Below, in pieces: positions 10,052 through 21,810 of a stretch of 64,000 nucleotides of DNA. Under the pieces are notes generated by a model, which saw only the letters and a program-made list of their open reading frames with translations, searched no databases and was not told the DNA's origin. The stretch spans positions 15,942,337 to 16,006,336 of the forward strand of contig AP026538.1 in the NCBI GenBank assembly GCA_026075535.2. Reading direction: 5' to 3'. Source of the stretch: Tricholoma matsutake (Eukaryota > Basidiomycota > Agaricomycetes > Agaricales > Tricholomataceae). Position 1 is the stretch's first letter. Each line of letters opens with the position of its first letter. The translations under genes and the position numbers were made by a program.

Positions 10052-12255
10052 TTTTTTTTTTTTTTTGGGTCAACAATTTATAATGTGGGGCTCGATCGCA
10101 GTCCATGGAGCAGGGTACAAACTTGGGTACTACTATATCTACACATTCCCCTTGCCCATCTCCCACCCTAGTCCTCGTTTTAGCCACTTTAGGCAGGCAC
10201 TGCCACATATGTTGGCCTCTCAGCCAGGAAAGGCAATAATCTGGAGGGGGAGCCCCCCCCCTCCTGAAGCTAGCCATTAGATTGCCCACTGGTGCAAACC
10301 AGTCCCCTGGCCACATATCCGACTGAAGTCAGATCAGGCACAGTGGTGTCAATTCACTGTAAATCCCCCCTTGCGGGAGGAATAACTGACTGCCTACTCC
10401 CAGCCAATGAGGATTGACCACCCCAGACGAACAAGGTGGACCATCACCGTGCCTGTGCATGAGTGACAGAGATGTGGTAGCTGGTTGTTCACCTGGTTAT
10501 TCACCGCAACTACCATAGGCAGGGAACCAAGCCCCCTTCGAGCAAATGCTGACACATGCATGCACTCAATGCTGTCACTATCCCGATATCGGCCACCAAT
10601 TGTTTGGTGGGCGTGGTTGTGGAGGGGTGTTCCCCCCTATAGGTTGCGGCGCTGCTGTCTACGAGGGCCTCAAGGACGACAGTGCTGTACTGGGGACGAG
10701 GGTTCCCCAGGCTGAAGCTCTGACTGAGCAGCTTTCATTGCCGCGTAGGAAGCCTGAAAGGCTGCCAGTGACATAAGATTGAGAGGCAATGTGGCAGCTG
10801 CTAGTTCTGCCGACATCATCTCAGACAATCGCCAGGTGGCCGTGAATAGATCCCAGGGCATCTGACACCATACGTTCCTCTCTGTGAGCGGAATGGCGGA
10901 CATCCAGACGGTACCGACAAAAATTGTCATAGCCTCCAGTATATGTAGAAACCTATGAGAGGCAGCTGTTATTTCCACCCTCTCATCTCTCAACAATGGA
11001 GGCTCATCCTCCACCAACTCTGGGATGGCAGATGAACCCAGTGATATGGGGAGGGGCGGCACTGCTTGCTCCTGCTGCCCCTCTGGATAGAGGAGCTCAG
11101 CGATGCCGAGCTCCTGATTGCTGTTGGCCTTGAGCCCAAGCTCAAGAGCCAGATCATGCATCTCAGTGTCTATTATTTGTGACGCCAAGAAGCAGTTTAT
11201 CGTCTCCTGCGAGGCTAGCTCGGTGAGACCTGGAATGAATTCGACGTCTCCGCTGGTAGCAGAGTCATCATCGTCATTTGGTAGGTTGGAGGAGTCATCC
11301 TCCGACCAAAGATTGTGGAATTGGTTGGCCACATCAGGGTCCCATCCGCTCAGGGAGACGTGCCTGAACTGTGGGAGGTAATCATTGTCGAAGTCTGCGA
11401 CGTCGAAATTTGTGTGTAAGAGGGGGTCGCCGTGCATCGCCCTGTGTCAAAATCACGCTCTGTGGTTTGCAGAGGGCATTGAGGATGATTTAGCTGAAGT
11501 AGATGACAGTAGGAGTCAGGATACGTAGCGTGGAATCGAGAATGGCTGGTCTCGTATCTCTCTTCTGGGTCCACCCGACATAGCCTCCAGATGCTCCGAG
11601 GGGGGCAGGTAGGCCACACATCCTGCTGCCAATTGGGAGATGCAATTGAACCCTGAACACCTCGAGGGTGTGAGTGCTGGAGGTAGAGGGTTGGTGGTTA
11701 ATAGTGGCCACCTAAGCGTTGTCCTAGCCCCCAGGGGGCACCATCACCCAGCCCCTTTTAACGATGGTGTATTCCAGATGGGTAGTCAGTGTAAGATGTC
11801 TCTAGTAGTAGAAACTCACAGAGCATGGAGGTTGGAAGTCTCGCAGACAACCAACAGTCCAGTAGAAGCATCCTTTCCCCTAAGCCAGACCTCCCCCAGC
11901 TAAACGAGCACGTCTACTTGGGCGAGCATTGAAGCAGGCATCCCACACCCACTCTAAGCCCCCATAGGGACCCAGACTACTCTTTCATAAACACCACTCA
12001 CCTAGCCAGGATCCTCAAAGCCAAGGGGAACAAGACAGATAGCAGCCATTGTCAAAAACAATGACCGGGGCATCCCTGGGGATTGGATGGACGGATCTCT
12101 TAGCAAATCAGGCCAGGCCTAGAGTCGCCGAGAGTGTTCGTAATGGTGAAATCCGATTTAAAATCAGACATAAAATGAAGTGTCGACATCCGAGCAACAT
12201 TGAGCAGAGGTGTTTACCACTGTTTATGGTGGTTGTAACAAGTCAAGGAGCACTG
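10052..12255 (-). mobile_element. Family D copy D1 (about 2.2 kb, with target duplication)
   Basis: The 3' end is a 15-nt poly(A) (poly-T on the given strand, 10052-10066) after TTGTTGACCC. The 5' end is GCTCCTTGACTTGTTAC at 12251 plus a few extra bases. It is flanked by the 14-bp duplication AAGCTACCCCCTCT (10039-10052 and 12256-12269), which rejoins ORF1 of E1 seamlessly. Poly(A) tail plus long TSD means LINE-type insertion. It carries a 255-codon ORF (10670-11437), the best-preserved ORF of the family. Confidence 0.92.
10670..11437 (-). CDS. Family D protein, 255 residues, unknown function
   Basis: Single uninterrupted ORF inside D1. The first 90 residues are very acidic, with Asp/Ser-rich runs (D-D-D-D-S) and no Lys. 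The middle is Pro/Glu-rich (P-E-L-V-E-D-E-P-P-L-L-R-D-E-R). The last 100 residues look helical, with a conserved W-C-Q-M-P-W-D-L-F-T-A-T-W-R-L-S-E-M-M block. No RT, endonuclease, zinc finger or signal peptide is visible. Related but decayed versions sit in D0, D2, D5 and probably D6, so the ORF is a family character and not a chance frame. The ORF start is uncertain because D2, D5 and D6 have a different-looking acidic N-terminal section. It could be an ORF1-like RNA-binding or assembly partner of the E machinery; this is a guess. Confidence 0.55.
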   Translation of the reverse strand: MHGDPLLHTNFDVADFDNDYLPQFRHVSLSGWDPDVANQFHNLWSEDDSSNLPNDDDDSATSGDVEFIPGLTELASQETINCFLASQIIDTEMHDLALELGLKANSNQELGIAELLYPEGQQEQAVPPLPISLGSSAIPELVEDEPPLLRDERVEITAASHRFLHILEAMTIFVGTVWMSAIPLTERNVWCQMPWDLFTATWRLSEMMSAELAAATLPLNLMSLAAFQASYAAMKAAQSELQPGEPSSPVQHCRP

Positions 12256-14150
12256 AAGCTACCCCCTCTGGGGTGGCTGGGACAGGAGGGTTTGCCTTAG
12301 TGTTTCCCTTGCAACACCCCGCTAGGGCACGATGGTGCTCCTTGTGGTGTGGGCCTGTGCAGATTGGGCATTTCGACTGTGGTGCTCTGCAAGCTGGGGT
12401 GGGGTGTCCCCATTTCCAGCAATGTTGGCAGAGAGGGAGACCAGGGTTAGCCCTGGCTGCCCTCACATAAGCGACATAGCATCCAAATTGGACACCACGC
12501 CTGATGAGAGCTTTTGCTCGTGCACCACTGACTGAGTCAGCGATGTTGAGGTAGACAGTGCATTTCCAGCAATGTTGGCAGAGAGGGAGACCAGGGTTAG
12601 CCCTGGCTGCCCTCACATAAGCGACATAGCATCCAAATTGGACACCACGCCTGATGAGAGCTTTTGCTCGTGCACCACTGACTGAGTCAGCGATGTTGAG
12701 GTAAACAGTGCATGTGTCCGACATCTTCAAATCATGTACTACCCGTGGAGGGACTTGCAACATGGTGAGGTCAGAGATGCCTGACTTCCCAAGGTGTGCA
12801 ATCATGATGTCAGGTGTGATGGCCTTGTCATTAGCGATGTATGGTATGTTGACTACGACATAGAAGTGGGTAGCGCCACATCAACTTGCAGTGTGAAGGG
12901 GAAGGCCTTATGAGCCGCCCCTTGAAGCATCGTAGGTCCTCCTCGGAGGCGACTATGTCCATGGACACTGAGAGGTTCCCAGCATGCATGATAGCTGATT
13001 GGGCCACTAGCTTAGAGTGGTGCAGTCCTAGAGTCTTCTGGACATGGTCCAGGAAGTCTGCAGGGTTCATTCCTTCCTCAAGGGGAGGTTGAACATGTAC
13101 TAGGACTTGTCGTCTCGACAGTCCGTGGACAGTAGGTGAAGGCTTTGCAGCCTTGGGCCTGGAAGGGCCGACGTGCTGCTGAATGTCAGCCAGCTTGTCA
13201 GTAGGGAGCTCAGGGAAGGACTTGGCTAAATGCACGAGGCCATCCATGGAGGTGTTAGGTGCTCGTCCCCCAGGGAAACAAGCAACCTGAGCACAGGTCC
13301 CCTTGCCTGAAGGCTTGGTCAACCAGTTCACAGGGGGGGGAGGACCCCTGCCCCATGATGAAGAGACGCCCCCTGCTGGGGGTTTAGGAAGAGGTCGAGC
13401 CCCTCTCAGGCCTTGAGTCCTCGCAGATTTGTGAGGGGGGGGGGCATGGCCCATCCCATCCCTCCAGGTGGTCCATCCTTGGGATGTTATTTGGGTTGTT
13501 GGTAATAGTATCCAACCTAGGTCATTTCCCAGCTCCAGCTACCCTGTCTATTGCTCTTTGGAGGGTTGTGTTCCCCGAATTGTGGTTAAAACTGACTGTG
13601 GCAGCTGCATTGAGCACCACACCCAGTTGTTCTGCAATCCCCTGCCGTTGTTCAGCAGTTGGTCGTCTGGCTCCTGTGCTATTGAGGACTGTCAGGAAGC
13701 CTTGAGCGTATCCCCCAAAGTTGCATGCAAAGGTGCCTGGGCCCAACCAATCATTGTCAGCATCACTTGCCATCTCCGTGTCCTGGATCGCGGGGTTGGG
13801 GTCCAGTATTATCTGCTCATCAGCCCACCGTGAAGCAGGTGTAGAGGGGGTAGAAGGAGGTGCAGGGGACAAGGTGGCCTGCCTGGGAGATAATGCTGGC
13901 ACGCTGAATCACTGTGCACATGGTGTGATTGTTCCAGCCCCATAGAGGGAAGGAGTTGGAGAGCCTCTTTGGGTACGATGAGGACCCACAGAGGGAGCTA
14001 TCTGTGAGGATTTATGGCCCCCAGAGGGCCGTAGAGAATTAATGGGGTCATCGCCAGGAGTTCTGGGCGTACTGGATTTGGAAGGTCTCCCCTCATCCAT
14101 CACTGCATCCGATCTCCTCCCTTTTTGTATGAAAGAATCTGACATGCGCT
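12256..14150 (-). pseudogene. E1 ORF1 (gag-like, CCHC knuckles), main part
   Basis: RNA-binding ORF1 of LINE E. The probable start is M-S-D-S-F-I-Q-K-G near 14145. A Pro/Ser-rich N-terminus (P-A-P-P-S-T-P-S-T-P) and a central region with P-P-L-E-E-G-M-N-P-A-D-F-L-D-H-V precede a C-terminal block with knuckle-like motifs (C-Q-H-C-W-K-W-G-H-P-T-P-A-C, then C-P-I-C). The frame is broken by stops and shifts near 13920, 13500 and 12840. A 150-bp stretch is tandemly duplicated in frame at 12411-12710. The final knuckle lies at 9854-10040, on the other side of D1. Confidence 0.82.
12411..12710. repeat. 150-bp tandem duplication in E1 ORF1 (2 units)
   Basis: Units 12411-12560 and 12561-12710 are almost identical; one visible difference is GTAGACAG versus GTAAACAG. 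Each encodes the same 50 residues, including the first knuckle half, so the ORF stays open across both units. Copy E2 has one unit only. Confidence 0.92.
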
Positions 14151-14269
14151 GGTAAGACGCTATATAAACCGGATCGCTTGGATCGTTGATGGATTGAGCT
14201 ACATAAGTTGAAAATGGTGTCAACAAAGGTTTTTGTGGCTGTGCACATTGCGGTAAGAAGTCAAGGAGC

Positions 14270-16330
14270 AATGTGCAGGAAAGACAATAATCTGTAGGGG
14301 GGGGTGCCCCCCCCACAGAAGCTAGCCATTAGTTTGCCATCTGGTGCTATCTCAGTCCCCCCAGCCACATATCCGACCCAAGTCAGATCAGGTGCAAGCA
14401 GTGTCAATTCACCGTAAATCCTCCCTTGCGGGCAGATTAACCATCCTTCACCAGACAACAAGGGTTAACCACCCCAGGTGAGTGAGGTGGACCATCACTG
14501 TGGCCAAGCACGAGTGACAGTAACGAGGCAGCTGGTTACTCACTGGAACTACCATAGGTAGAGGGCCGAGGCCCCCCTCAAGCATACACTCCTCTGAGCA
14601 TGCACTCGATGACAATGTCCCCCTCACAGTGGGAGGAAGGTAAAGGGAGGTGGCGTATTGCCACCATCCCAACAATGGCCCCCAGAACTTTGGTGGGTGG
14701 TGTTAAGAAGGGGTGGTCCCCTTCATCAAGCTCGGCATGGTCATTGGCGAGGCCCACAAGGACAACAGCGCCGTTCCAGGGACAAGGGTTCCCCAGTTGG
14801 TGGCTCTGTTGCTGGTGGAGCAGACTGGGCCGCTATCATCGCCTCATAGGAAGCCCAGAAGGCTGCCGGAGATGTAAGGTCTAGAGGAGCTGACGCTGCC
14901 CAAAGCGACTCCATCATGCTCTCTGAAAATCACCAGGTGGTGGTGAAGAGCTCCCATGCCATCTGGCGCTAAGAGTTCCTCTCATTGAGAGGAACGGTGG
15001 ACACACGGACAGTACCTACAAATGAGGTCATCATGTCCAGTATATGTAACATGGCATGAGAGGTGGCTTTGATTTCCAGCCTCTCATCCCTTGATAACAG
15101 CACTTTGTCCTCCACCAACTCAGGGATGGGGGGCAAGGCGGTGATGGGGCAGGGGATGCTTCCGGATAAAGGAGCTCAGCTATGCCGAGCTCCTGTGAGT
15201 ATGCATCCTCTCATGGGAGGCTGCAAGTTCATTGCTTGTGCTTGACATCAACACCTTGTGCCCATCGTACACAATTGATCGTCTTTCTCAAGGAGAGCCT
15301 GGGCCCTCCCTTGGCATACATGAGAGCCTCCTGCATAGCAAGAGAATCGTCATCATCATCATCGTCAGGGTCGGAGAGGTTTTCCCCAGCCCATATATCT
15401 CTAACTGCCCTTAGTGCAGTAGCTACATCCGATTCGTTCTGTTTGAACCAGGTGTCATAGTCTTGGACATCATCATCAAAGATGTCACCCATGATCAGGG
15501 AGGGGTCGTGTAGACCCCGGTGAGGTGGATAGACTCTGGTTCACCGTTTAGGCATTGAGTGTAAGTTAGCACGAGTAGGTGATGGTAGAAGTCAAGGTAT
15601 GTAGCGTGTAAGCGATAACAGATGGTCCCTTATCTCTATTCTGGGTCCACCTGATGCAACCTCCAAATGCTCCAAGGGGGCAAGCAAGCTGCACATCCTG
15701 CTGCCTAGTGGGAGAAGATCAAACCTGGGTCATACCACCCTAGAAGAGTGAGCACTGGAGGTAGAGAGATGGTGGTGAGAAGCAGCCACCAAAGTGTAGG
15801 CCTAGCCACCAGGGGGCACCATCACCCAGCCCCTTTTTAACGATGGTGTATTCCAATGGGTGGTCAGTGTAACATGTCTCTAGTAGTAGAAACTCACAGA
15901 GCATGGAGGCTGGAAGCCTCCCAGACGATCAGCAGTCCAGTGAGAATGTCCCTCCTCCTAAGCCAGACCTCCCCCAACTAAATGGATGTGATGACTTGGG
16001 CAAGCATTGAAGCAGGCATCCCACACCCACTCTAAGCCCCCATGGGGACCCAGACTACTCTTTCCTTGACAACATTCACCTAGCCAGGATCCTTGAAGCC
16101 CAGGAGAGCGAGACAGATAGCAGTCACTGTTGGAAACAATGACCAAGACATCCCCAGAGATCGGATGGACGGATCCCTTAGCAAATCAGGCCAGGCCTAG
16201 AGTCGCCGAGAGCGTTCGTAATGGTGAAATCCGATCGAAAATCAGACATAAAATGAAGTGTCGACATCGTGAGCAACATTGAGCAGAGGTGTTTACCACT
16301 GTTTATGGTGGTTGTAACAAGTCAAGGAGC
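14270..16330 (-). mobile_element. Family D copy D2 (3' tail lost at the E1 insertion)
   Basis: Its 5' end (GCTCCTTGACTTGTTAC on the minus strand) is at 16330, next to B2. It matches D1 down to about 14275, where the 5' end of E1 abuts it. No poly(A) tail is found, so E1 insertion and later loss removed the end. It includes decayed ORF segments (15229-15492 is open for 87 codons). Confidence 0.82.
14835..15492 (-). pseudogene. D2 copy of the family D protein, broken
   Basis: The N-terminal part (15229-15492) is acidic: G-D-I-F-D-D-D-V-Q-D-Y, then W-A-G-E-N-L-S-D-P followed by seven Asp. The C-terminal part resumes about 15065-14835 with matches to the D1 ORF. Stops separate the parts. The same acidic N-terminus occurs in D5 (28530 on) and D6 (32787 on), so it is probably the ancestral form. 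No function is recognised. Confidence 0.5.
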
Positions 16331-16333
16331 GTG

Positions 16334-18765
16334 ATGTTGTGCAAAGATGACAAATGGCATCATTGTGCATATTTGTCCCGAGGGTTGAATGATGTGGAGA
16401 GAAATTATGATGTGCATGACAAAGAGATGTTGGGGATAATATGAGTGTTGGAGGCATGGAGACATTATTTGGAGGGATGCACACATCAGATTGAGATCTG
16501 GATGGATCATCAAAATCTGCAATACTTCACATCAGCTAAGAAGCTTAACCGCAGGCAAGCGCATTGTGTGCTATTCCTATCGCATTTCAATTTTCACTTG
16601 GTCCACAAGGTAGGAAGCTTAATGAGAAAGGCAGATGCATTATCCAGATGTATTTATCACAAAAGGGGGGGTGGAGGAGGACAATAAAAATGTTACCTTA
16701 CTCAAACCTGAATGCTTTCGCATTTGCACTATGTGTCAAGGGCATCTATTAATAGATGGCTCCAAAGCAGAAATGATGTCTAAAATTAGACAATGTTCAG
16801 ATATGGATGATGAGGTAGTGGAAGCTGTGAAAGCTATGAAGGAAGAGAAGAAGGGCAATATCAGAGGAGATGAATGGGTTGAGGAGCAAGGGTTGGTGTT
16901 ATTCCAAGGAAAGGTGTATGTGCTGAAGGATCAGGATTTGCGAAGGGAGATCATCTGGTTACATCATAATTTACCGATGGCTGGACATCCAGGAAGATGG
17001 AAGATGTTGGAGTTAGTGATGAGAAATTATTAGTGGCCCAGAATTTCTAAATATGTGTTGGGATATGTGGATGGGTGTGATACATGCATGAGGGGGAAGA
17101 AATTTCCAGAGAAGCCTGCAGGAAAATTAATGCTGAACCCGATACCTAAAGTGCCATGGCAAGATATATCTGTGGATTTTATCACAGGATTACCTCAAGG
17201 GTACGATGCAATATTTGTAGTATGCAACTGCTTCACAAAGGAGGTCCATATTATTCCTACTACTACAGAAATCTCATCATTAGGCCTGGCATGCCTCTAT
17301 CTAAATCAAGTATGGTGATTACATGGGTTACCCAATACCTAAGGCATGACAGGGGTTACCCTTATATGTAAAATCTCATACCCTTACCCTTACCCCTGAA
17401 CACCCTACCCTTTGGAGTAAGGGTATGGGGGGTTTGTCAAGGGTACAAGGTTTCTGCACAAATCAACATATTTAGGGCAAGATTTACACAAGAGGTGTTG
17501 ATAGCTATTGTATTTACTATTAATCCCACAAGTGTAACCTTCTTATAGACATAATGAAGCCATTATGATGTTGGCCAACTCCTAAATCTGAATATAATTG
17601 ATGAAAATCTTGAATATAAACCTTTATAGCTGGAAAAATCCAACAATATTCTTATGTAAGCATACCCCTATACCCTTAGTAAGGGTACAGGGGTATGCAA
17701 GGGTATGGACTTCCAAACCCCTACCCTTACCCCTCATACCCTTAACCCAAAAACACAGGGGTATACCCTTACCCCTGTCATGCCTTACCAATACCATTAT
17801 CTCTGATCACGGACCCCAGTTTGCTTCCACATTTATGCAAGAACTGAACAACATATTGGGAATGCAAACCAGATTATCTACAGCATATCATCCGCAAACT
17901 GATGGGCAGACAGAGAGAATGAATCAGGAGTTGGAGCAGTACCTATGGATGTTTGTCAACTACCAACAGACTGACTGGCCCAAATGGCTGGCAATTGCCA
18001 AATTTTCCCACAATAATAAATTCCATTCAGCTATGCGTATGTCACCCTTTTTTGCAAATTATGGGTATCATCCTCGCATGGGAGTAGAACCCAGAAGGGA
18101 AGTCAAAGTACAGTCAGTAGAAGATTTTGTATCTAAGATGCAAAAGGTACAAGAGGAAGCAGAGGCAGCATTGAAGAGAGCACATGATGACATGATGCAA
18201 CATGTGGATCATACTCAAGTGCATGCTCCAGAGTACAAAGTTGGTGACTTGGTATGGCTAAGTACCAAGGACCTAAATATTCCACGACCTTCGAGGAAAC
18301 TTACGGAGAAACAAGTTGGCCCATACACAATCTCTAAAGTGATCTCACCTAATGTGGTAGTACTAAAATTACCCCGATCATTCAAGATTGATCCTGAGAT
18401 TAATGTATCCTGCCTATGCCCTTACCGCCCATCCACTGTTCCTGGCCAACAAACCACCCCACAACCCCCGATAATAGTAGAAGGTGCTCCAGAATACATA
18501 GTTGAAGAAATTCTAGACTCACGTCTTTGATGAAACAAATTGGAGTTCTTAATAAAGTGGAAAAACTATACTGACAAAAATAATTCATGGGAACCCAAAG
18601 AGAATTGTAAGTGAGTGCATAAAGTGATTGCCCAATTCTTTGAACATAATCCAAATGCTCCATGTCGCATTGTGAGAATGGTGTATGAGGGGATGAAATT
18701 CTGGCCTTACCAAAATTTCATGGAGTGGACAGATACAATATTTTCTTGCCTGGAAGTCGAGGCAT
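16334..18765 (+). pseudogene. B2 pol remnant (RNase H, integrase, chromodomain)
   Basis: The RNase H end, integrase zinc region (H-H-N-L-P-M-A-G-H-P-G-R), integrase core and chromodomain are recognisable. Breaks: frameshift near 16670, TAG at 17032-17034 (expected Trp), the MITE after 17339, and a double TGA at 18528-18533. The stretch 17800-18530 is open and retains S-D-H-G-P-Q-F with the second catalytic Asp, unlike B1 and B3. Confidence 0.87.
17340..17787. mobile_element. 448-bp MITE with 8-bp target duplication (hAT-type)
   Basis: The terminal inverted repeat TAAGGCATGACAGGGG is present at both ends. It is flanked by CCAATACC at 17332-17339 and 17788-17795. Removing it restores the integrase reading. 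Eight-bp TSDs point to hAT. The subterminal 100 bp on each side are filled with GGGTA / TACCC motifs (for example CCCTTACCCTTACCCC), probable transposase-binding repeats. No ORF of note. Confidence 0.9.
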
Positions 18766-18777
18766 AAAGGGGGGTAA

Positions 18778-19197
18778 TGTTAGGAAACAGCCCCATTACC
18801 TAATAAATTTTCATTTTCATTTTATTATGTCAAATTACACTACATGACACTGAATGACACTGAATGACACTGAATGATGCTACACTTTGATAGCGTGAGA
18901 ATTTTATTTCACACACATCACTATGTATGTGCCTGTATGTGTGCATTGGTAACAACAATATACAATATATGTAACATAGTATATAAACCTTAAATATATG
19001 CCTAGGGGACCCCAGTTGTGTTCTCTTAGGTATTCTGCCTATGCTTGTGGTGTGAACAGCCTATCAACAAACTCATCCATAAATAACCCTCCACATCAAA
19101 ACCATCAATTCCCCTATCATGCGCGTGGATCCCACCCCCTTCTTGTAGAGAGAACCTGCATGGTCTTAGCTAGCAGATAGTGGGTGTCACCCTAACA
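18778..19197 (+). repeat. 3' LTR of B2 (420 bp)
   Basis: TGTTAGG ... CCTAACA ends, with the polypurine tract upstream. It is longer than the other copies partly because of a small tandem expansion (ATGACACTGA, three units at about 18843-18877). It has the family TATATAA box near 18980. Confidence 0.9.
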
Positions 19198-21449
19198 CTG
19201 CCTTTGGTGCCACTATGAATGATATCCAGGATAGTCCTGCTTGGGATGACTTGCAGGGTTTTCTACAGTCTCCTTATCATCTAATATTTGGAATCTATAT
19301 TGATTGGTTCAATCCTTATACCAATAAGATTGCTGGTAAGTTATTAACAAATTCTGCATAGACTATGACACAGCTTATTTTATATATAGGCAAAAAAGTG
19401 TCTTGTGGAGCAATCCTGCTTTATCACTTGAACTTACCTTTTCATCTTTGGTATCAATTTGAGAATACATTTATTGTTGGTCTCACACCTCCTCCCCATC
19501 TTCCTGACCCCACAACCATCTCTCATCTTCTTGAACCTGTTATTAAATCTGTTGCCAAGTATGGTGCTGCACCAGGCCAAAATTTGCCAACATCTAGACA
19601 TCCTGATGGCATCTCTGTGAAAGCAAAAATTGCACCTGTGATTGCTGATCTTGAGGGAAGTCGCAAGGCTACTGGCTTTTTGGGACATGGTGCTACAATG
19701 TTCTGTTCTTTCTGCCTCTGCACCAGTGATTAGCTAGAGGATCTCAATATTCAATCTTGGGAACTCCATAATGGTGCACAGGTGCAAGCACAGGCAGAGG
19801 CATGGTTGCATCAGACAACCAAAGCTGGTCAAAATGCTTTGCAAAAGACGACTGGTGTGCGATGGACTCCACTGCATAATCTTCCATATCGGGATCCAGT
19901 CAAATATGTTGTACTAGGTTTTATGCATAACTGGCTTGAGGATGTTTTACAGCATCTTCTTTGTGCACTCTGGGAAATTGGATGGGATGAGGATGAAAGC
20001 CAAAAAGTTAAAGAGGTGGAAGAGGATGAGCAGTGGAGTGAGGCAGATGTATCAGATTTTGCTGAAGAATTAGATGACCTTTTTCAAGAAGCAGCTAAAC
20101 ATAATCTTGAGGCTGCAATGGCAATGCACCATACACCACCACCTATGTCTCCCTCACCATCTTCTTCTGAATTATCAGACTCATCCTCATCATCAACACC
20201 TACAGCCATACAGCGCCACACAAATCCCTATGCATATGACTTCAATTATGATGATGATGATAATAATGATAACTATATTCCTGTTGACCCTTTGCCTTTT
20301 AGCTTCACAGAAACTGAGCTACAAGCAATAAGAAATTGCATTCATGATATCACTCTTCCAACATGGATACAAAGACCACCAACCAATCTTGGTGAACCAA
20401 GCTATGGCAAGCTCAAAGCTCAGGAATATCTCACCCTCTTCACATGTATCTTTCCCCTCATTATTCCTGATTTCTGGTACATGACTACTGCCACAAATTT
20501 CCACCACCAGCACTTCTACTGCTTCTATCATGTTGTTGCAGCAACAAATATTGTAGCTGCATATCAAACCTCCAATGCTAATGCTGATGCCTATAGTCAG
20601 CATTATATTCAATATCAAACTGCTATTCAACAACTTTTTCCACATCGTCCATCCAAGTCAAACCATCATTATGCAATGCATAATGGTGCTCTTCTCAAAT
20701 ATTGGGGTCCTTTGGCTTCTTTTAGTGAGTTTCCAGGTGAACGAATGAATGGAAAGTTGCAAAAAATGAACACCAATTATCATCTCCATATGTGTTTCAA
20801 TTATTTTGCTCAAAAATTGATAGCTAATACCAAGATCAGGGGATTTAGATCTTACAATGCTTTGTCAGATGAGTCATCAAGCACATGTAGATGCTTTACT
20901 GCACAGTGAAGATCATTTAAAAGAATTATGTGATATTCTTGAGCCAGGAGACATGGCCATGGATGACCATCCAGTACCTCTCCAGCCTACAGAAGTGGCA
21001 GATATTCTAGCAAAGGCACCTTGACTTCTTGAAGTAGATTATAACAATCTGCTTAATTATCTTCACCAGACAGGAAGACCATACCAAGCTTACTCTGATC
21101 TTCCCCATCCGCCAAATGCCATTATTCTCCCTCCACAAGCCCAGCATCTTTTGCAGGTGCACCATGATGAGTGCACATTCAGTTGTGAAAAGTCACATAA
21201 AGGAAACAGTGCTATAAAGTTCTACAATCCATTGACACAGGCTCATGATACAGGATTCATTCAAAACATTTGGAGACTTCTGCTGGAGGGAATAATGCAC
21301 ACCTTTATAAGAGTCTGCTCACATCAATCACTATCTACACAAGAGGAGAGGCAGGCACCATTCATACACCACCCTGGATTTATGGGACAAATTGTGGATG
21401 CACTCCCCTCTAACAACCTTAGTATTATTGAGCCTGTCCATATTATCAC
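19198..21449 (+). pseudogene. Plavaka-type (CACTA-related) transposase, 5'-truncated
   Basis: The conserved core of Plavaka transposases is readable: D-W-F-N-P-Y-T-N-K-I-A-G-K, S-C-G-A-I-L-L-Y-H-L-N-L-P, then G-H-G-A-T-M-F-C-S-F-C and a Cys-containing finger. A 54-bp GT-AG intron at 19336-19389 restores the frame. TAG at 19731-19733 interrupts it. The frame from 19782 continues for 375 codons to 20909, with a long acidic Ser/Pro linker at 20110-20290, then shifts and goes on to 21447, ending I-I-E-P-V-H-I-I-T. B2 cuts it on the left and the hAT element on the right. Plavaka elements are best known from Agaricomycetes. Confidence 0.8.
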
Positions 21450-21810
21450 TACCGTTTTAAAGTCCGGTTCATCAAACCAGAAAAAAATGGAAACCAGACC
21501 GGACCCAACTCAAAAGAACTGGACCACCAGTTTTGGTCCATCAGAATCTCAGGGGCAACCGGTTGTGGTTGTGTACACCAAAAAAATTATATGAACCGAC
21601 CAAAACTGGTTGTAACTGGTCTTAACTGGACTCCCAGTTGCATCGTACATCAATTTACTGACTTTGATAGTATACTACACATTGACATCATGTTCAATAC
21701 CAGAGTTGAGAAGGATACTAAGTAGTAATCAGAGACAAGCCAAACATCAAACAGCCAAACAAGTTGTAACAATTTAAGCACTTTGCCAGTCATTATCTAC
21801 CCCTCTTGAT

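Larger units (their letters stand above)
9050..14269 (-). mobile_element. LINE E, copy E1 (non-LTR retrotransposon), interrupted by D1
   Basis: It reads right to left: 5' end GCTCCTTGACTTC at 14269, ORF1 with CCHC knuckles, then ORF2 with an APE-type endonuclease, cut at 9050 by D0. The domain order (CCHC protein then endonuclease) fits fungal Tad-like LINEs; the clade is inference. The reverse transcriptase part is missing here but begins in copy E2. D1 (10052-12255) splits ORF1. E1 itself sits in a D copy (D2). Confidence 0.85.
16331..19197 (+). mobile_element. Gypsy element B, copy B2 (RNase H to 3' LTR)
   Basis: Same family and nearly the same left breakpoint as B1, but here the left neighbour is D2. 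It contains a MITE (17340-17787). Its LTR ends at 19197 directly against the Plavaka gene, so B2 probably inserted there; the 5' part of B2 is absent. Confidence 0.85.
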
